From: Gracilaria domingensis
Taxonomy: Eukaryota > Rhodophyta > Florideophyceae > Gracilariales > Gracilariaceae
NCBI GenBank assembly: GCA_022539475.1
Contig: VCMS01000018.1
Coordinates: 124,001-188,000, forward strand
Direction of reading: 5' to 3'
Length of the DNA stretch: 64,000 nucleotides
The notes beneath the pieces are model-generated. The model saw only the letters and a program-made list of their open reading frames with translations. It was not told the origin of the DNA and ran no database searches. Made by a program: the position numbers and the translations under genes. Positions within the stretch are counted from its first letter, which is position 1; each line of letters opens with the position of its first letter. Of this stretch, positions 54,771 through 64,000 are shown in pieces.

Positions 54771-57090
54771 CTAGACGAAGTAGAGAGAAATTGTCCGCTT
54801 CACTTGCTTGACCTTCTGCAAATGCATACGTGGATCCAAAATCTGTGTAGCCAATTTCTCCGATTGCAGTATCCAGATGCGGAGTACTCTTTCCGTACCG
54901 AAGGCTGTAGCAGCTGGATGGTACTTTATCTTCTCTCTGGCAGCCTGAGCGAATAAACGCCTGGCACTCGTGATACGATTGACATAACCAGTGAAATTTT
55001 CAGTCGTCCAATGTCCAAGAAGAGAAAGCGGACCACATCTTCGAATACCTTCCGCAAGATGCAATAGTCGGTGGTATGTGTACATGCACATGTGTATTCT
55101 TTCGCTGGAACTCTGGTAGTAGTGGTCTGCAAAGTGGTGGTAGATTTTCTGCGCAAGTCTTTACAATTCGTTCACTTCGTCTGGGCTCAACGTCCATTGG
55201 CAGACCTTGCAGGAAAGTCGGACAAAAGGTACCATCCATCCAACACCTCTTTCGGAAGCCACCAATCTAAAACGACAACGCTTGTAGATGAAACAAAGAA
55301 CTTCCACTCAATCGCTTTCCATATCCCTCTCTTCTTCAAATTACGAGGCCCTCAGCATTACCCAGATCCAAATCCTCTTCGACAAGCCTTAAAGTTCCAT
55401 TCATACTATCAAAAACTGCACGGGAGCTCAAGTATCCAAGATCAGGATATCGACTGGAGTCGTTGAGCCATATTGGCAACATATCTCGCGATATTTCCTT
55501 ACTAAGAAGATGCATCACTTCTATTGGAAGTGAATGGAAAGCATTCATGATTGAAAGTGTGAGCAGAGGTGTCTTTCGCAGAGAGGCGAATCCAAGAGTC
55601 GTAAGACGCCTCCAACCCTAGAGAGGTGAACTGATGTCCGGATGATATCCCCAAGATAACTCATATTAGAATTATGAAACCTGAAGATGTCCATTTGATA
55701 TACTTAAATGATACTCAGATGATGCATGAAGTATACCCAAATGATAACCGCCTGATACGCATATGATGTACGAAGAAATGTCCATTAGATTCTGTGATGT
55801 CCAAATGATGCACGCTCGATTTCCGGACATCTATGGGACATATTTTCGTGCATAATAAGAATATGTTTTGAATAGTTTTTGTACATCCAAAGGACATGTA
55901 AAGGGCATCAATTAGGCGCATCTAACAGGGTACCGCGGCATATCATTCGGACACCCTGGATGCGCAGAAGATATCCGACTGATATCCAATAGATGTCCCA
56001 AAATTAAATCTGATGGGCATCCATTGCGCATCACTTTTATCTCAAAGGGAAACCCTTATCTGAAAGATTACGTTGTATCGTTTTCAAGATTGAGGTGCTT
56101 TCCCATCACCAGCTCGTGCTTCCTTCCCAGAAGAGATCTAATATGCCACAGAACGGTTTCTACCAAACGACGCCGACGACCAAAACTATAAGGGAAATCA
56201 ACGAGATTCATTACCGTAGTGGGGAAGTACGAATTTTGCTGGGAAAATCCCCTGAACTACACAAAAACGGCAAGAAAAAAGCCCATTAGGTCTCTTTTTA
56301 GATGAGTTAGTTTTGTCCAAGGCAGATAGATCTGCAAGGGTGAAAAGCAGGTGAACTCGAACCGTATGATATTGGCCTTTCCACAACTTCGCCATTCTAC
56401 CCTCTTCAGAGAGCACATGAATCTCTTCAACGAATGGCATGAGGAACGAAGTAAGTTTCTTGGGCTTATTTGGACGAAAGATAAGAAGGAGTGGAAGCAC
56501 ATATCTAGTCCTATATAGGAGGCTCGGCGGAAAGTTCAGAACGATGCTCAACGCAACCCAGTACGTATAGTCTTCAAACGTAAACGGTTGCAAGCCGTCA
56601 GCCAATAAGGAAAGGAAGATAACACGCGTATTCTTTTTTTCCAACTTTCCGTGCTACAAAGTTCTTGAAAAGTAATCCCGAGGAGAAATCAACGAAGTGT
56701 GTACCTGCGGTATTATTTTCTTCAAGTCCTTTCCAGTGGTATTCAAAGAGCCGTGCTCCTTTTCGCTGAGTTCATGAGAAGAAGTTGCAGTCGGGCCCAG
56801 ACTGGAAGATATTCAAACGGGAAAAACTTTGGAAGACTTACGGGAGAGCAATACTGACATTCAGGTATAGATTGATCGAAGTTCACGCGCAGACCCTTAT
56901 GAAAAACTAGACATGCTGCGAGCTCGGTCGTTAGTAACCCGGACGTTCGCAACAATGCTTTTCGAATGCCATTGAAAGCGATATAACGTAGCTCTTCAGG
57001 ATCCAATACTGTGGTCTCTTTAATAAGCGCATCCATGAAAGCATCTGTGGCGGATTGCTTACTACCATCTATATGCATTTCTATCCACAA
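54771..57090 (-). pseudogene. CACTA (TNP2-like) transposase, decayed
   Basis: Minus-strand frames line up with the TNP2/Transposase_21 family. SLLADGLQPFTFEDYTYWVA, SIVLNFPPSLLYRTRYVLPL and MPFVEEIHVLSEEG are followed by HLLFTLADLSALDKTNS and a CRFC motif (56,644-56,198). The core continues SIMNAFHSLPIEVMHLLSKE (55,560-55,480), the D/E-MH motif. The end is a DUF4218-like segment: YHRLLHLAEGIRRCGPLSLL, then ENFTGYVNRITSARR (55,091-54,900). The most upstream piece lies at 57,090-56,743. Several frameshifts occur, and a 430-bp repeat (R3) has inserted between the second and third pieces. It belongs to cut-and-paste EnSpm/CACTA elements. It may be the former source of mobility for nearby CCCTAG-ended MITEs, which is an inference. 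Confidence 0.75.
55617..56048. mobile_element. Repeat R3, copy 2, inserted in CACTA transposase
   Basis: This is the continuous copy. The left end CCCTAGAGAGGTGAACTGAT and the inverse of the right end, CCCTTTGAGATAAAAGTGAT, are imperfect inverted repeats. Inside, a GATGTCCATATGATGCA-like motif recurs several times in diverged form. It lies between two adjacent coding blocks of the transposase. Confidence 0.65.
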
Positions 57091-57193
57091 ATGAACAGAA
57101 CCTTAGATCGAGCTGAGCAGAACCTATTTTCCCAGACTCATGGCATGTGCGATGAAGATTAATTTTCGTACTATTACCGGTTTCCACATCATG

Positions 57194-57540
57194 CCCTAGG
57201 AGAACTCAAACGCTACGCATGAAGTACAATTACCGTTGAGTTCCGGCTCATTTGCAGTCTATAGACGTACAGTAGTTTGAACGATTGGCGTACAATTTCG
57301 GGCTTCTACGCAACTTGAAGGCCAATAATACAGTTCATTACAAAAACTAAAGTACTGACGTACAACGCATATCTACCATACGCATGCCATTTGAGACTTA
57401 TACGACCTATGGTGCATAAATGGAGTAGAAGCCCAAAATTGTACGCTTCTCGCTCGAACTGGTGTACACCTAAAGACCGCCAATGAGCCAGAATTCGAGG
57501 GTAATTGTGCGCCACTCGTAGCGTATGCGTTCTCCTAGGG
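57194..57540. mobile_element. MITE family A, copy 3
   Basis: The ends are CCCTAGGAGAACTCAAACGC and TGCGTTCTCCTAGGG. The flanks ATG and TTG are an imperfect duplication. It lies just upstream of the CACTA transposase remnants. Confidence 0.75.
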
Positions 57541-57854
57541 TTGGTGAATCTGGGTACTCGACGACACAAGTAGTTCAACAGAATGTGAACTGGTATCGTG
57601 ATATGATGAATCCAGTTCTTTTGTGCCACGTACCATTTGCAAACCTGAGGGGCTCGTTGCGTTCACAGGCTCAGATAACAAATTTTTGAATGTGTGGTGT
57701 TCTGTTTCTCATAGGAGCGATATGAACCGAAGGACTCGGACTTGATTCATCAGTACCCGTTGACCTACTTCCTGACCGAAAACAGTCCTCGCTATCGAGG
57801 TCTGAACAAAGCGGTCAGTTGTGCTTCACTTACGATACGGAACGGTAAGGGCAG

Positions 57855-58239
57855 TCCTAGAAGAAAGAATATAATGCAGCTGGCGTACTACCACCTTTGA
57901 ACCTTTGAGGAATGGCGTTCTCACGCCGTACACTTCTTCTGATGAGTAGCGTACAGTTCTACACTTTTCTGCTAGTTGTTCGCCATTTGTAGCCAAGAGT
58001 ACGCCATTTGTTGTATTTACTACAAATGACATACAAACTGTAAACAACAGGAGTGCGCCAGTTGTGTAGCTTTCGTGCAAAACGCTACCAATGGCGTACT
58101 CTTGGCTACAAGCGGCGAAAAATGGCGCAGAAGCTCGAAATTGTACCCCAGTAGTCGAAAGAGGTGAACGCTATTAGAGCGCCATTTGTTACAAATTAAA
58201 ATTGATAGTACGCTAAGTACTGAAGGTTTTCTTCTAGGG
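57855..58239. mobile_element. MITE family B, copy 5 (TSD CAG)
   Basis: The ends are TCCTAGAAGAAAGAATATAA and GGTTTTCTTCTAGGG. CAG stands directly outside both ends (57,852-57,854 and 58,240-58,242). Confidence 0.8.
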
Positions 58240-58289
58240 CAGAGATGCACTCCTTCCCGCAGGTTCCATTGTTGCTTGCGTTTGGGGTC

Positions 58290-58608
58290 CTTAGAAAAAC
58301 CAGAACCCCACAAGGGGCGGCCAGTCTAAAGGCGTACGGTATGTCAAACGATTGACGTACAATTTTGGCCTTCCACGCCATTTCTACACCAGAGGTGGTA
58401 GAGGTTACAAAGGGCCTACCTTTGTTGAACTTGCGTTGTAGGCCGATGGGTTTAAATACTGTACTTTACTCTATTATTGGCGTTCAAGTGGCGTAGAAGT
58501 CCAAATTTGTACGGCAATCGTTCGACCTAACGTACACTTATAGACCACGAATGAGCTAGATTTCAATGTTTATTGTACGCCACTCGTAGCGTTTGAGTTC
58601 TTCTAGGG
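58290..58608. mobile_element. MITE family A, copy 4, left end damaged
   Basis: The right part is typical (GTACGCCACTCGTAGCGTTT, GAGTTCTTCTAGGG). The left terminal block is replaced or heavily diverged up to about 58,314, where GGCCAGTCTAAAGGCGTACG resumes the family sequence. Confidence 0.6.
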
Positions 58609-58725
58609 GATCTATGTAGCATTTTCATCTGTCTAGGAATCAGTTGGGCAGATACGCGGTCACACTTGTAGCTTTTGTCGCACACGTATCCTAGAACGTT
58701 CAAATTTTGATTCATCACTGGAATG

Positions 58726-59071
58726 TCCTAGGAAAACTCGAAACCTACGAGTGGCGTTAACTAACCTTGAATTCTGGGTCATTGGCGGTCTTTAGGCGTA
58801 TATTACGTGGAGCGATTGGGGTACAATTTTGGGCTTCTACGTCATTTGTGCACCATAGGTCCTATAGGTCACAAATTCCATACGTATGGTACACATGCGT
58901 TGTACGCCAGTAGTTTGGTTATCGTAGTTACCTCTATTATTAGCATTCAAGTGGTGTAGAAGCTTAAAATTGTACGCCAATCGTTCGAACTAATGTACGT
59001 CTTTAGACTGCAAATGAGCCAAAATTCAAGGGTAATTGTACGCTACTCGTAGCGTTCGAGTTCTTGTAGGG
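58726..59071. mobile_element. MITE family A, copy 5 (TSD ATG)
   Basis: The ends are TCCTAGGAAAACTCGAAACC and CGTTCGAGTTCTTGTAGGG. ATG is duplicated directly outside (58,723-58,725 and 59,072-59,074). Confidence 0.8.
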
Positions 59072-59074
59072 ATG

Positions 59075-60480
59075 TCATATGCTGTTCTGTGCAATGGAAG
59101 CAAAGGTGTTTCCGTAAACGGGGCAATAAGTTCAACTGTGTTGCTACTAAATTTGATCAGTTGAAAAGATTCCTTGCAGCGTTGCGTATTGCTCTGTCAT
59201 AAGAATACTTTGGGCACAATTCGCCCACCAACGCAACGAGAAACAACGAATAGTTACTACCCTATGTGAAGAACGTTCCCCAGAAATCTCAAACCGGAAT
59301 CAACAAAAGATGTGAAGATAGCGCGATGTAATCAGGGTGTGTAGTACAGAATGGAAGGTTGCAAGGAAAATGCATCGAAGGTCGGAGTCCAAAGCAGGAG
59401 ACAATGCACGGACTTCCAAGTCCTTGTGCCCATGCAAAATAGTTGTCGTGCAATCGAAGACTGTGAAGGCTACCTTCGTAGGCATGGCGTCTAGGAGAGA
59501 CAAGAAACTGTGTGAAGATCAGCGGGCGGCTCAAAAAGTGGCAGAAAAGTCAATACAGTCATGTTTGTCTCATGAAGAGAAAGATGGCCCTGAAAATCTG
59601 GGCTGTGCTCCATTTTTTCATATCAATGAAAATGGTATTCTGCACCATGCTCGTTGTTGTTACACATGACTCAGAAAGTGAGTAGTACCCATCGTCATTT
59701 GGAAGCAGAAGAAAGGTGAAGAACAAGGAATAACTATCATGGGTTGATAGAATTCACGATCAACATTCTAAAGCGCGTTGTGCTCGCATGTTTATAATAT
59801 TGGGACACAGACAACTTTTATGAATCACGCATAGCAACATCAAATCGGATGACGAAGATTGAAGAGACAAAGCCACAAGGTTTATAAACGTATGAAAAAA
59901 CCTCTTCCCAAAGAGTGAGGGAGACCTCTTCTTCTTACGGCGATCTTTCATCCATTTTCTGCAGTACAGAGTGTCAATGATGAGAGCTATTTCTATTCGT
60001 TATAGTCTTGCTTCTGCCCTGAAAGCTTTTGGGGTCTTTCCAGACAGAAGTGTTTCAACTCTCTTTCTCCACGGGACCGTTTTCAGGAAAACGAGCATGG
60101 TACGTTGACCAATACATCCGAACAAACTGGTACAGTTGTTTTAAACCTAATCTGACTGACATTTTGTTCGTACCATTAGAAATGGTCGTAATCAACAGAA
60201 TGATTGTCTTTCCCAGCACCAGTTCTCTAACTTCTTCTGAGGATTCAAATTCTTTCGGCATTGCAAAGGCTATGAAGACGGCAACGTCTGTGTTCTCGTT
60301 TTGCTAGTTAGCAGTCCAAAAATGCTAGTGTCGAAATGCTAGTTTTTCATATGTTAAATTGCACTTTCTGTAGTTTCCATTCGGAAGAAAAACTAGAGAA
60401 AACTACTATTAATGAATGATTCCGAGGTGTGCTAAAGTATGCTATGTTTTTGATACTAGACATCTAAAACTAGCAAGTAT
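59075..60480. other. No gene recognised
   Basis: Frames of 60-110 codons occur on both strands, the longest plus 59,337-59,669 with a Cys/His-containing end. None shows a family motif, and the plus and minus frames overlap fully. Confidence 0.3.
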
Positions 60481-60540
60481 GAAAGATGGCAGAACCGTAC
60501 TTCCAGTCCTCTACTTTTGCTAGTGCTCTAGGTTCTGAGC

Positions 60541-60631
60541 TTCCCATGTGGTCCGTTGGTGGACCACCCGAATGGGCCCGCTGACCTAGAGTGGGCACAT
60601 TGGCGTGGTCCACCAACGGACCACATGGGAA
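60541..60631. repeat. 27-bp perfect inverted repeat (long hairpin)
   Basis: 60,541-60,567 (TTCCCATGTGGTCCGTTGGT and on) pairs without mismatch with 60,605-60,631, leaving a 37-nt loop that can itself pair in part (GGGCCC, CCAAT/ATTGG-like bases). Confidence 0.85.
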
Positions 60632-60824
60632 ACCGAGAGAAAGGACCAGTCTAGACCGAACGCAGCGAGCCTCCGAGAATACTATGGCTGAAACATTCAT
60701 TTGCTGCAGTACCCCCTGAGCACCACCACCGCAACCGCATATCCTCAAAACACCATGATCAAACCCAGAGCTCATCTTCACTACTTCTTTATCAGCTGTT
60801 GCATGTAACCTCTTCCTTTGCACA

Positions 60825-61560
60825 GTCCACACACCTCCATCGCATTACCACAGAAAGCCGTAAACTGACACAAGGTTAGTAGCCATACTCAAAACAACCA
60901 AGAAACGTCTCTTCAATACCTGCAACTCTTACCTCTCCATCTCTTTCAGTCCCCATCACCGTCCACACACTTTCATCGCGGCACCGCACAGAAACACACG
61001 CTGAAACACAGTTAGTACCCATAGCGCGCACACAACCCTTTCAATGCGATATCTCCCTACCTTTTCGAATCCTCCAGTTATCGTATCCAAACACACCTTC
61101 ACGTCCCTACTGAAGAATCAAGACTCTCGAAGAAGCAGCAAGGAGACACACAGTTGGCAATCAGATAACACACACGAACCTCTTGATTCATTCGTTTTAC
61201 ATACCTCTCCATGTCTTCCAGTCCGCTAATGCGACACATTCACCGTCCACTGCTTCACGATCCATGTTTTCTAGAGTTTTGACCCATGTTGAATAGGAAA
61301 GTGAACGTTCCCGTTCCTATTCAACATGGATCGAAAATCTGCAAGCAGTAATTGGACACGCAGTTAGTACATATACAACAAAGGTAAAACTCTCCTCGGT
61401 AAGTTATGGTTACATACCTCTCCATGTCTTACAGCCATGATAATGCGACACCTTCACGGTCTACCGCTCCATCATCTACCCTCAACGCCCCCCCTGTGCC
61501 ACAGTTTCCAATCCAATTCAATGGACGACCCAAAGCTCACTAAGCCAGAAGTAAAACCAA
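60825..61560 (+). repeat. Diverged tandem units with intron-like borders
   Basis: About four units of 130-190 bp repeat the order CACCGTCCAC...ACAC, then AGTTAGTAC (donor-like), then TTACATACCTCTCCATGTCT-CAG (pyrimidine-rich, acceptor-like). Donor-like sites lie near 60,876, 61,009, 61,153 and 61,352, and acceptor-like CAG near 60,950, 61,076, 61,230 and 61,433. No protein frame is kept across units. They could be spliced non-coding exons or subterminal repeats of the transposon at 62 kb. Confidence 0.5.
61281..61332. repeat. Palindromic hairpin within a tandem unit
   Basis: GACCCATGTTGAATAGGAA (61,281-61,299) pairs with TTCCTATTCAACATGGATC (61,314-61,332), with one mismatch. The loop region continues the palindrome around AACGTT. 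It lies inside one exon-like unit of the tandem array. Confidence 0.8.
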
Positions 61561-61699
61561 ACCCAGCTGTTAGTTATTAGAACCTCGCTAATTAAGTTCT
61601 ACAAGCGTCTCCAGTGAGAATTGTAGTACATTTATCACTCGAACCGCTCTTCGAGGGTAATTAGCGACGTACCTTACGAGCGCGTACATGCGTTCTTAG

Positions 61700-61960
61700 A
61701 ACCTTTGCTCGCTCTCCGTAAATCGCTCGCGTCAAACGGGGTCAGCAAGAACTAGATCCATAACAACCGTAGATAGAGTGTAAACCGTACCAGTATGTCA
61801 CTCCCATGATCTGCATAATAGTCCTTCGCTCGTTATTCGTACATCGCTCGCATCGAACTAGGTCAGCAACAAATAAGATCGCAGTAAGAGTCTAAACCGT
61901 TACGTGTTTCACGTACCTGTAGGGAACTCGCATGATCTGGAAGATAATGTGTCGCAGAGA
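61700..61960. repeat. Second tandem pair, ~120-bp units
   Basis: Units at about 61,700-61,820 and 61,822-61,950 share TCGCTC...CGTACATCGCTCGC, GGTCAGCAA, AGAGTCTAAACCGT and CATGATCTG. They are more diverged than the first array and also lie upstream of the transposase fragment. Confidence 0.5.
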
Positions 61961-62399
61961 AGTGCCATGATCAGAGATCGCATCGCACTGGTCAGGCCCG
62001 TGCCATGGCACTTTCTTGACTTCTCCAGTGCAACACTATCCACATCTAGTGTACACTTCACGCCGGCCGCAAAGTATGGGCTCAAAAAAAAATTAGGAAT
62101 GTTTTCAGTTTTTCACACTTTCTTCCCTCCTCGATGTACCCATATCATATCGTGAGGTACGTAAACCATCACGTGCATGGCGCCGATTCGACTCTCCCTA
62201 AATTCTCCCCCACACGGTATGGCAACAATTTCTTCCAAGTTGCAACTACAAGTTGCAACACTGCACCTTAGACCTCCGCTCTTCACCTCCAACGTTCCAA
62301 CCAACCGCCTCCTCCCCCCCTCCCCCCATCTCCCCGCCCTATTGCATCATATACATATGTTGCTTCTCCCGCTGCGCCTTTCACACAGACTCTATCGTC

Positions 62400-63195
62400 T
62401 CCCTTGCGTAACATCAGAAACGATGCAGGCACCGGCATGACCCAAACCTTTTTCTCACTCCTGCTGCCCCCCCCGGTTCCCTCTTCCCCCCCGAACGAAA
62501 CGTCGCCGACTCAGCAGTACCAAACCCCCTCTCTCTTCTCCCTCCAACCGCCCCTCCGATAATGTAGCACTCGCCACTGACGAACCGCATGAAGAACAGC
62601 AGCTCTCTCTCTCCGTATGTTCTTCTGACGCAGCTCATCTAGCTACACCATAATCCCCATTCAATTCCCAGTCCCTGTCGGTAGGTTCCGGTCATGCCCT
62701 CTCTCCGCCCGCTCCAACTGATGACTTTCACAATCTCGTCAAATACATTTCCTTCATCGCCACGAAACTTGGAAAGCGCTCCGCAGACGAGCTTTTCAAC
62801 ATTCTCAGGCAGTCCAACTTCCCCCCCTCTCTTTTCCAACCTCCATCACCTCCGCTTCTGAGTGTCTCAAACTACACTCCAAAATCTTTGAAGATACCGT
62901 GAGCTCCATCGGCTTCACCTCCACCACCATTCACGATAACGACCGTCAGTTCTCTGCCACCCTCTATGTCAAGGACCCCATTCAAGTCCTTCAACAACAA
63001 CTTCGGCTAGCATCCCATGAGGACTCCTTCTTTCACCAAATTCACCACGCCTCCCGCGCAGAAACCGACGCATTCGCGCATCCCATGGCCTCCAAACTCG
63101 GACATGACGTCGTTCTCGCTCTGAAAAAGCACATCGCACATTCTCTAAACCCAGGAATCATCTGGCATGATCCCACCATTACTGGTATAGACTAG
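62400..63195 (+). pseudogene. Second Plavaka/CMC-like transposase, 5' fragment
   Basis: The plus-strand translation from about 62,700 reads FIATKLGKRSADELFNILRQ. After a shift of frame at about 62,825 it reads ASECLKLHSKIFEDTVSSIG, then DNDRQFSATLYVKDPIQVLQ and QQLRLASHEDSFFH. It ends with DPTITGID at a TAG. This aligns with the transposase at 22-25.2 kb (LGHREADELNGLL, CKFSATFYTRDPVQTL). At the position of the TAG in that gene, this copy has an Arg codon (QQLRLAS). Several stops precede 62,700. Homology stops at 63,195, so about three quarters of the protein is missing. Confidence 0.7.
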
Positions 63196-64000
63196 GGGTT
63201 TATTCGGACGGATATTATCCATATAGGCTCTGAAGTACGATGCATAATAAACAACTAGAAACAAGAATGGCGTGTAGAAATTCCGGACATAATCGGATAT
63301 GAATTTGAGAAAAACTACAACAAACCAATATGGATCGTAAAGAATGATTTCTGCAGACTTTCAAGCAGTAACGGATGCCACGGTTTTGATATATGTGTTC
63401 TTCCAAAAACTAACAGTATTCGTTTTCGTTAAGTAACCAAATTTTTCTAAACGAGAAATTATATTCATTGCTAACCAAATAATTCCAAATAACTACACGT
63501 AGCTTTCAAAATTGAACTAAGCTATCTCAAAGAACTGTAATTCCTTTTCTGAGTCTTTATAAGTGTCAACTATATATTTATTGTGAAAACATTGAGTTCT
63601 TTTGTCAATAAGCCGTTCCTGGGGTATTGATTTCAGGTCTGAACATAAAACCTTTCGTTGCCTGCTGTGTTTATACAGTGTTCTAGCATATACTTACAAA
63701 GAAACTGCATATAAAAAGGCAACAAGAAGTTTTTCATCTTATCAGACTAAATGATTATGAACTTAAACGGAGTTCAAATCTTCAAAGCAGTTTTGCAAAT
63801 AGAAAACATCGGATACAATCCGTTTAGAAATTTTTACTATTTCGGATTATCCATAATCGCAGACGTATTGGTTTTTTCCGGAACCGATAAGATCATAAAT
63901 GTTTGGACTCGGTTGTTTTGCGAAAACAGTTTTTATAATGTGGGCGAAGACGGATAAATTAAAATGTAGTTTTCGATTTTCCAAATTCGTCCAGGGCAAT
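63196..64000. other. AT-rich end of window, no gene recognised
   Basis: The GC-rich transposase fragment changes abruptly to AT-rich sequence near 63,196, which may mark the truncation or insertion border. The plus frame at 63,751-63,957 has no motif. Confidence 0.35.

Noticed and set aside
50465-59071. CRISPR-like array, because short motifs recur at regular spacing
   Set aside because: Motifs are degenerate, occur in both orientations, have variable spacing, and lie within elements with inverted ends and target duplications in a eukaryotic genome.
59289-60310. Several mutually overlapping frames of 60-110 codons
   Set aside because: No motif, no start context and both strands open; no basis to choose.
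1-64000. tRNA, rRNA or other classic RNA genes
   Set aside because: I looked for T-loop-like GTTCRANYC contexts and rRNA-like stretches by eye and found none convincing. A tRNAscan/Infernal run would be decisive.

Overview
This is a eukaryotic nuclear window that is gene-poor and packed with transposons. Genes are mostly intronless and isolated, TATA-box spacing is eukaryotic, and there are CACTA/Plavaka-type transposase genes, dozens of MITE-like elements, a SET domain and decayed copies of enzymes with plant/algal character (a fused aspartokinase-homoserine dehydrogenase). An alga, perhaps a red alga, fits best. That placement is an impression, not a proof. No rRNA, tRNA or CRISPR array was recognised.

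Layout. 1-8 kb: dispersed repeats (family R1), a small MITE (family C), a coding-like remnant, a decayed ABHD11-type hydrolase and an unidentified remnant. 8.4-12.8 kb: the best host-gene block, with an orphan coiled-coil protein (-), three tandem hairpin repeats, ribulose-phosphate 3-epimerase (-) with a TATA box, a ketopantoate-reductase-like protein (+), and a HAD phosphatase fragment cut off by the next element.

12.8-26.5 kb is the most interesting stretch. A ParB-like gene (-) and a permuted beta-class DNA amino-methyltransferase plus SET-domain gene (+) diverge from a 1.47-kb fold-back palindrome. They share a protein motif near their N-termini. Next come a long coiled-coil gene (+) and a convergent Plavaka/CMC-like transposase (-). 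Upstream of the transposase is an array of strong hairpins. I read this as one (or a nested) transposon that carried DNA- and chromatin-modification enzymes and is now decayed. A second, truncated copy of the same transposase type lies at 62-63.2 kb. It also has a hairpin and tandem-repeat region upstream.

26.6-36.8 kb holds an unidentified element in two inverted, diverged copies. They share at least four homologous blocks: a K/R-rich protein, block A1, block A2 and block B. Around them are a zinc-ribbon protein gene with in-frame stops and a RING-like protein. 38-40.5 kb is a 5'-truncated aspartokinase-homoserine dehydrogenase pseudogene. 45.0-47.8 kb is an intact 918-codon trefoil-GT2-GT32 glycosyltransferase in an AT-rich setting. 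50.4-59.1 kb is a cluster of at least eleven MITE-like elements ending in CCCTAG, several with 3-bp target duplications. They surround and interrupt a decayed CACTA (TNP2-like) transposase. 60.5-62 kb has two long hairpins and tandem units with intron-like borders.
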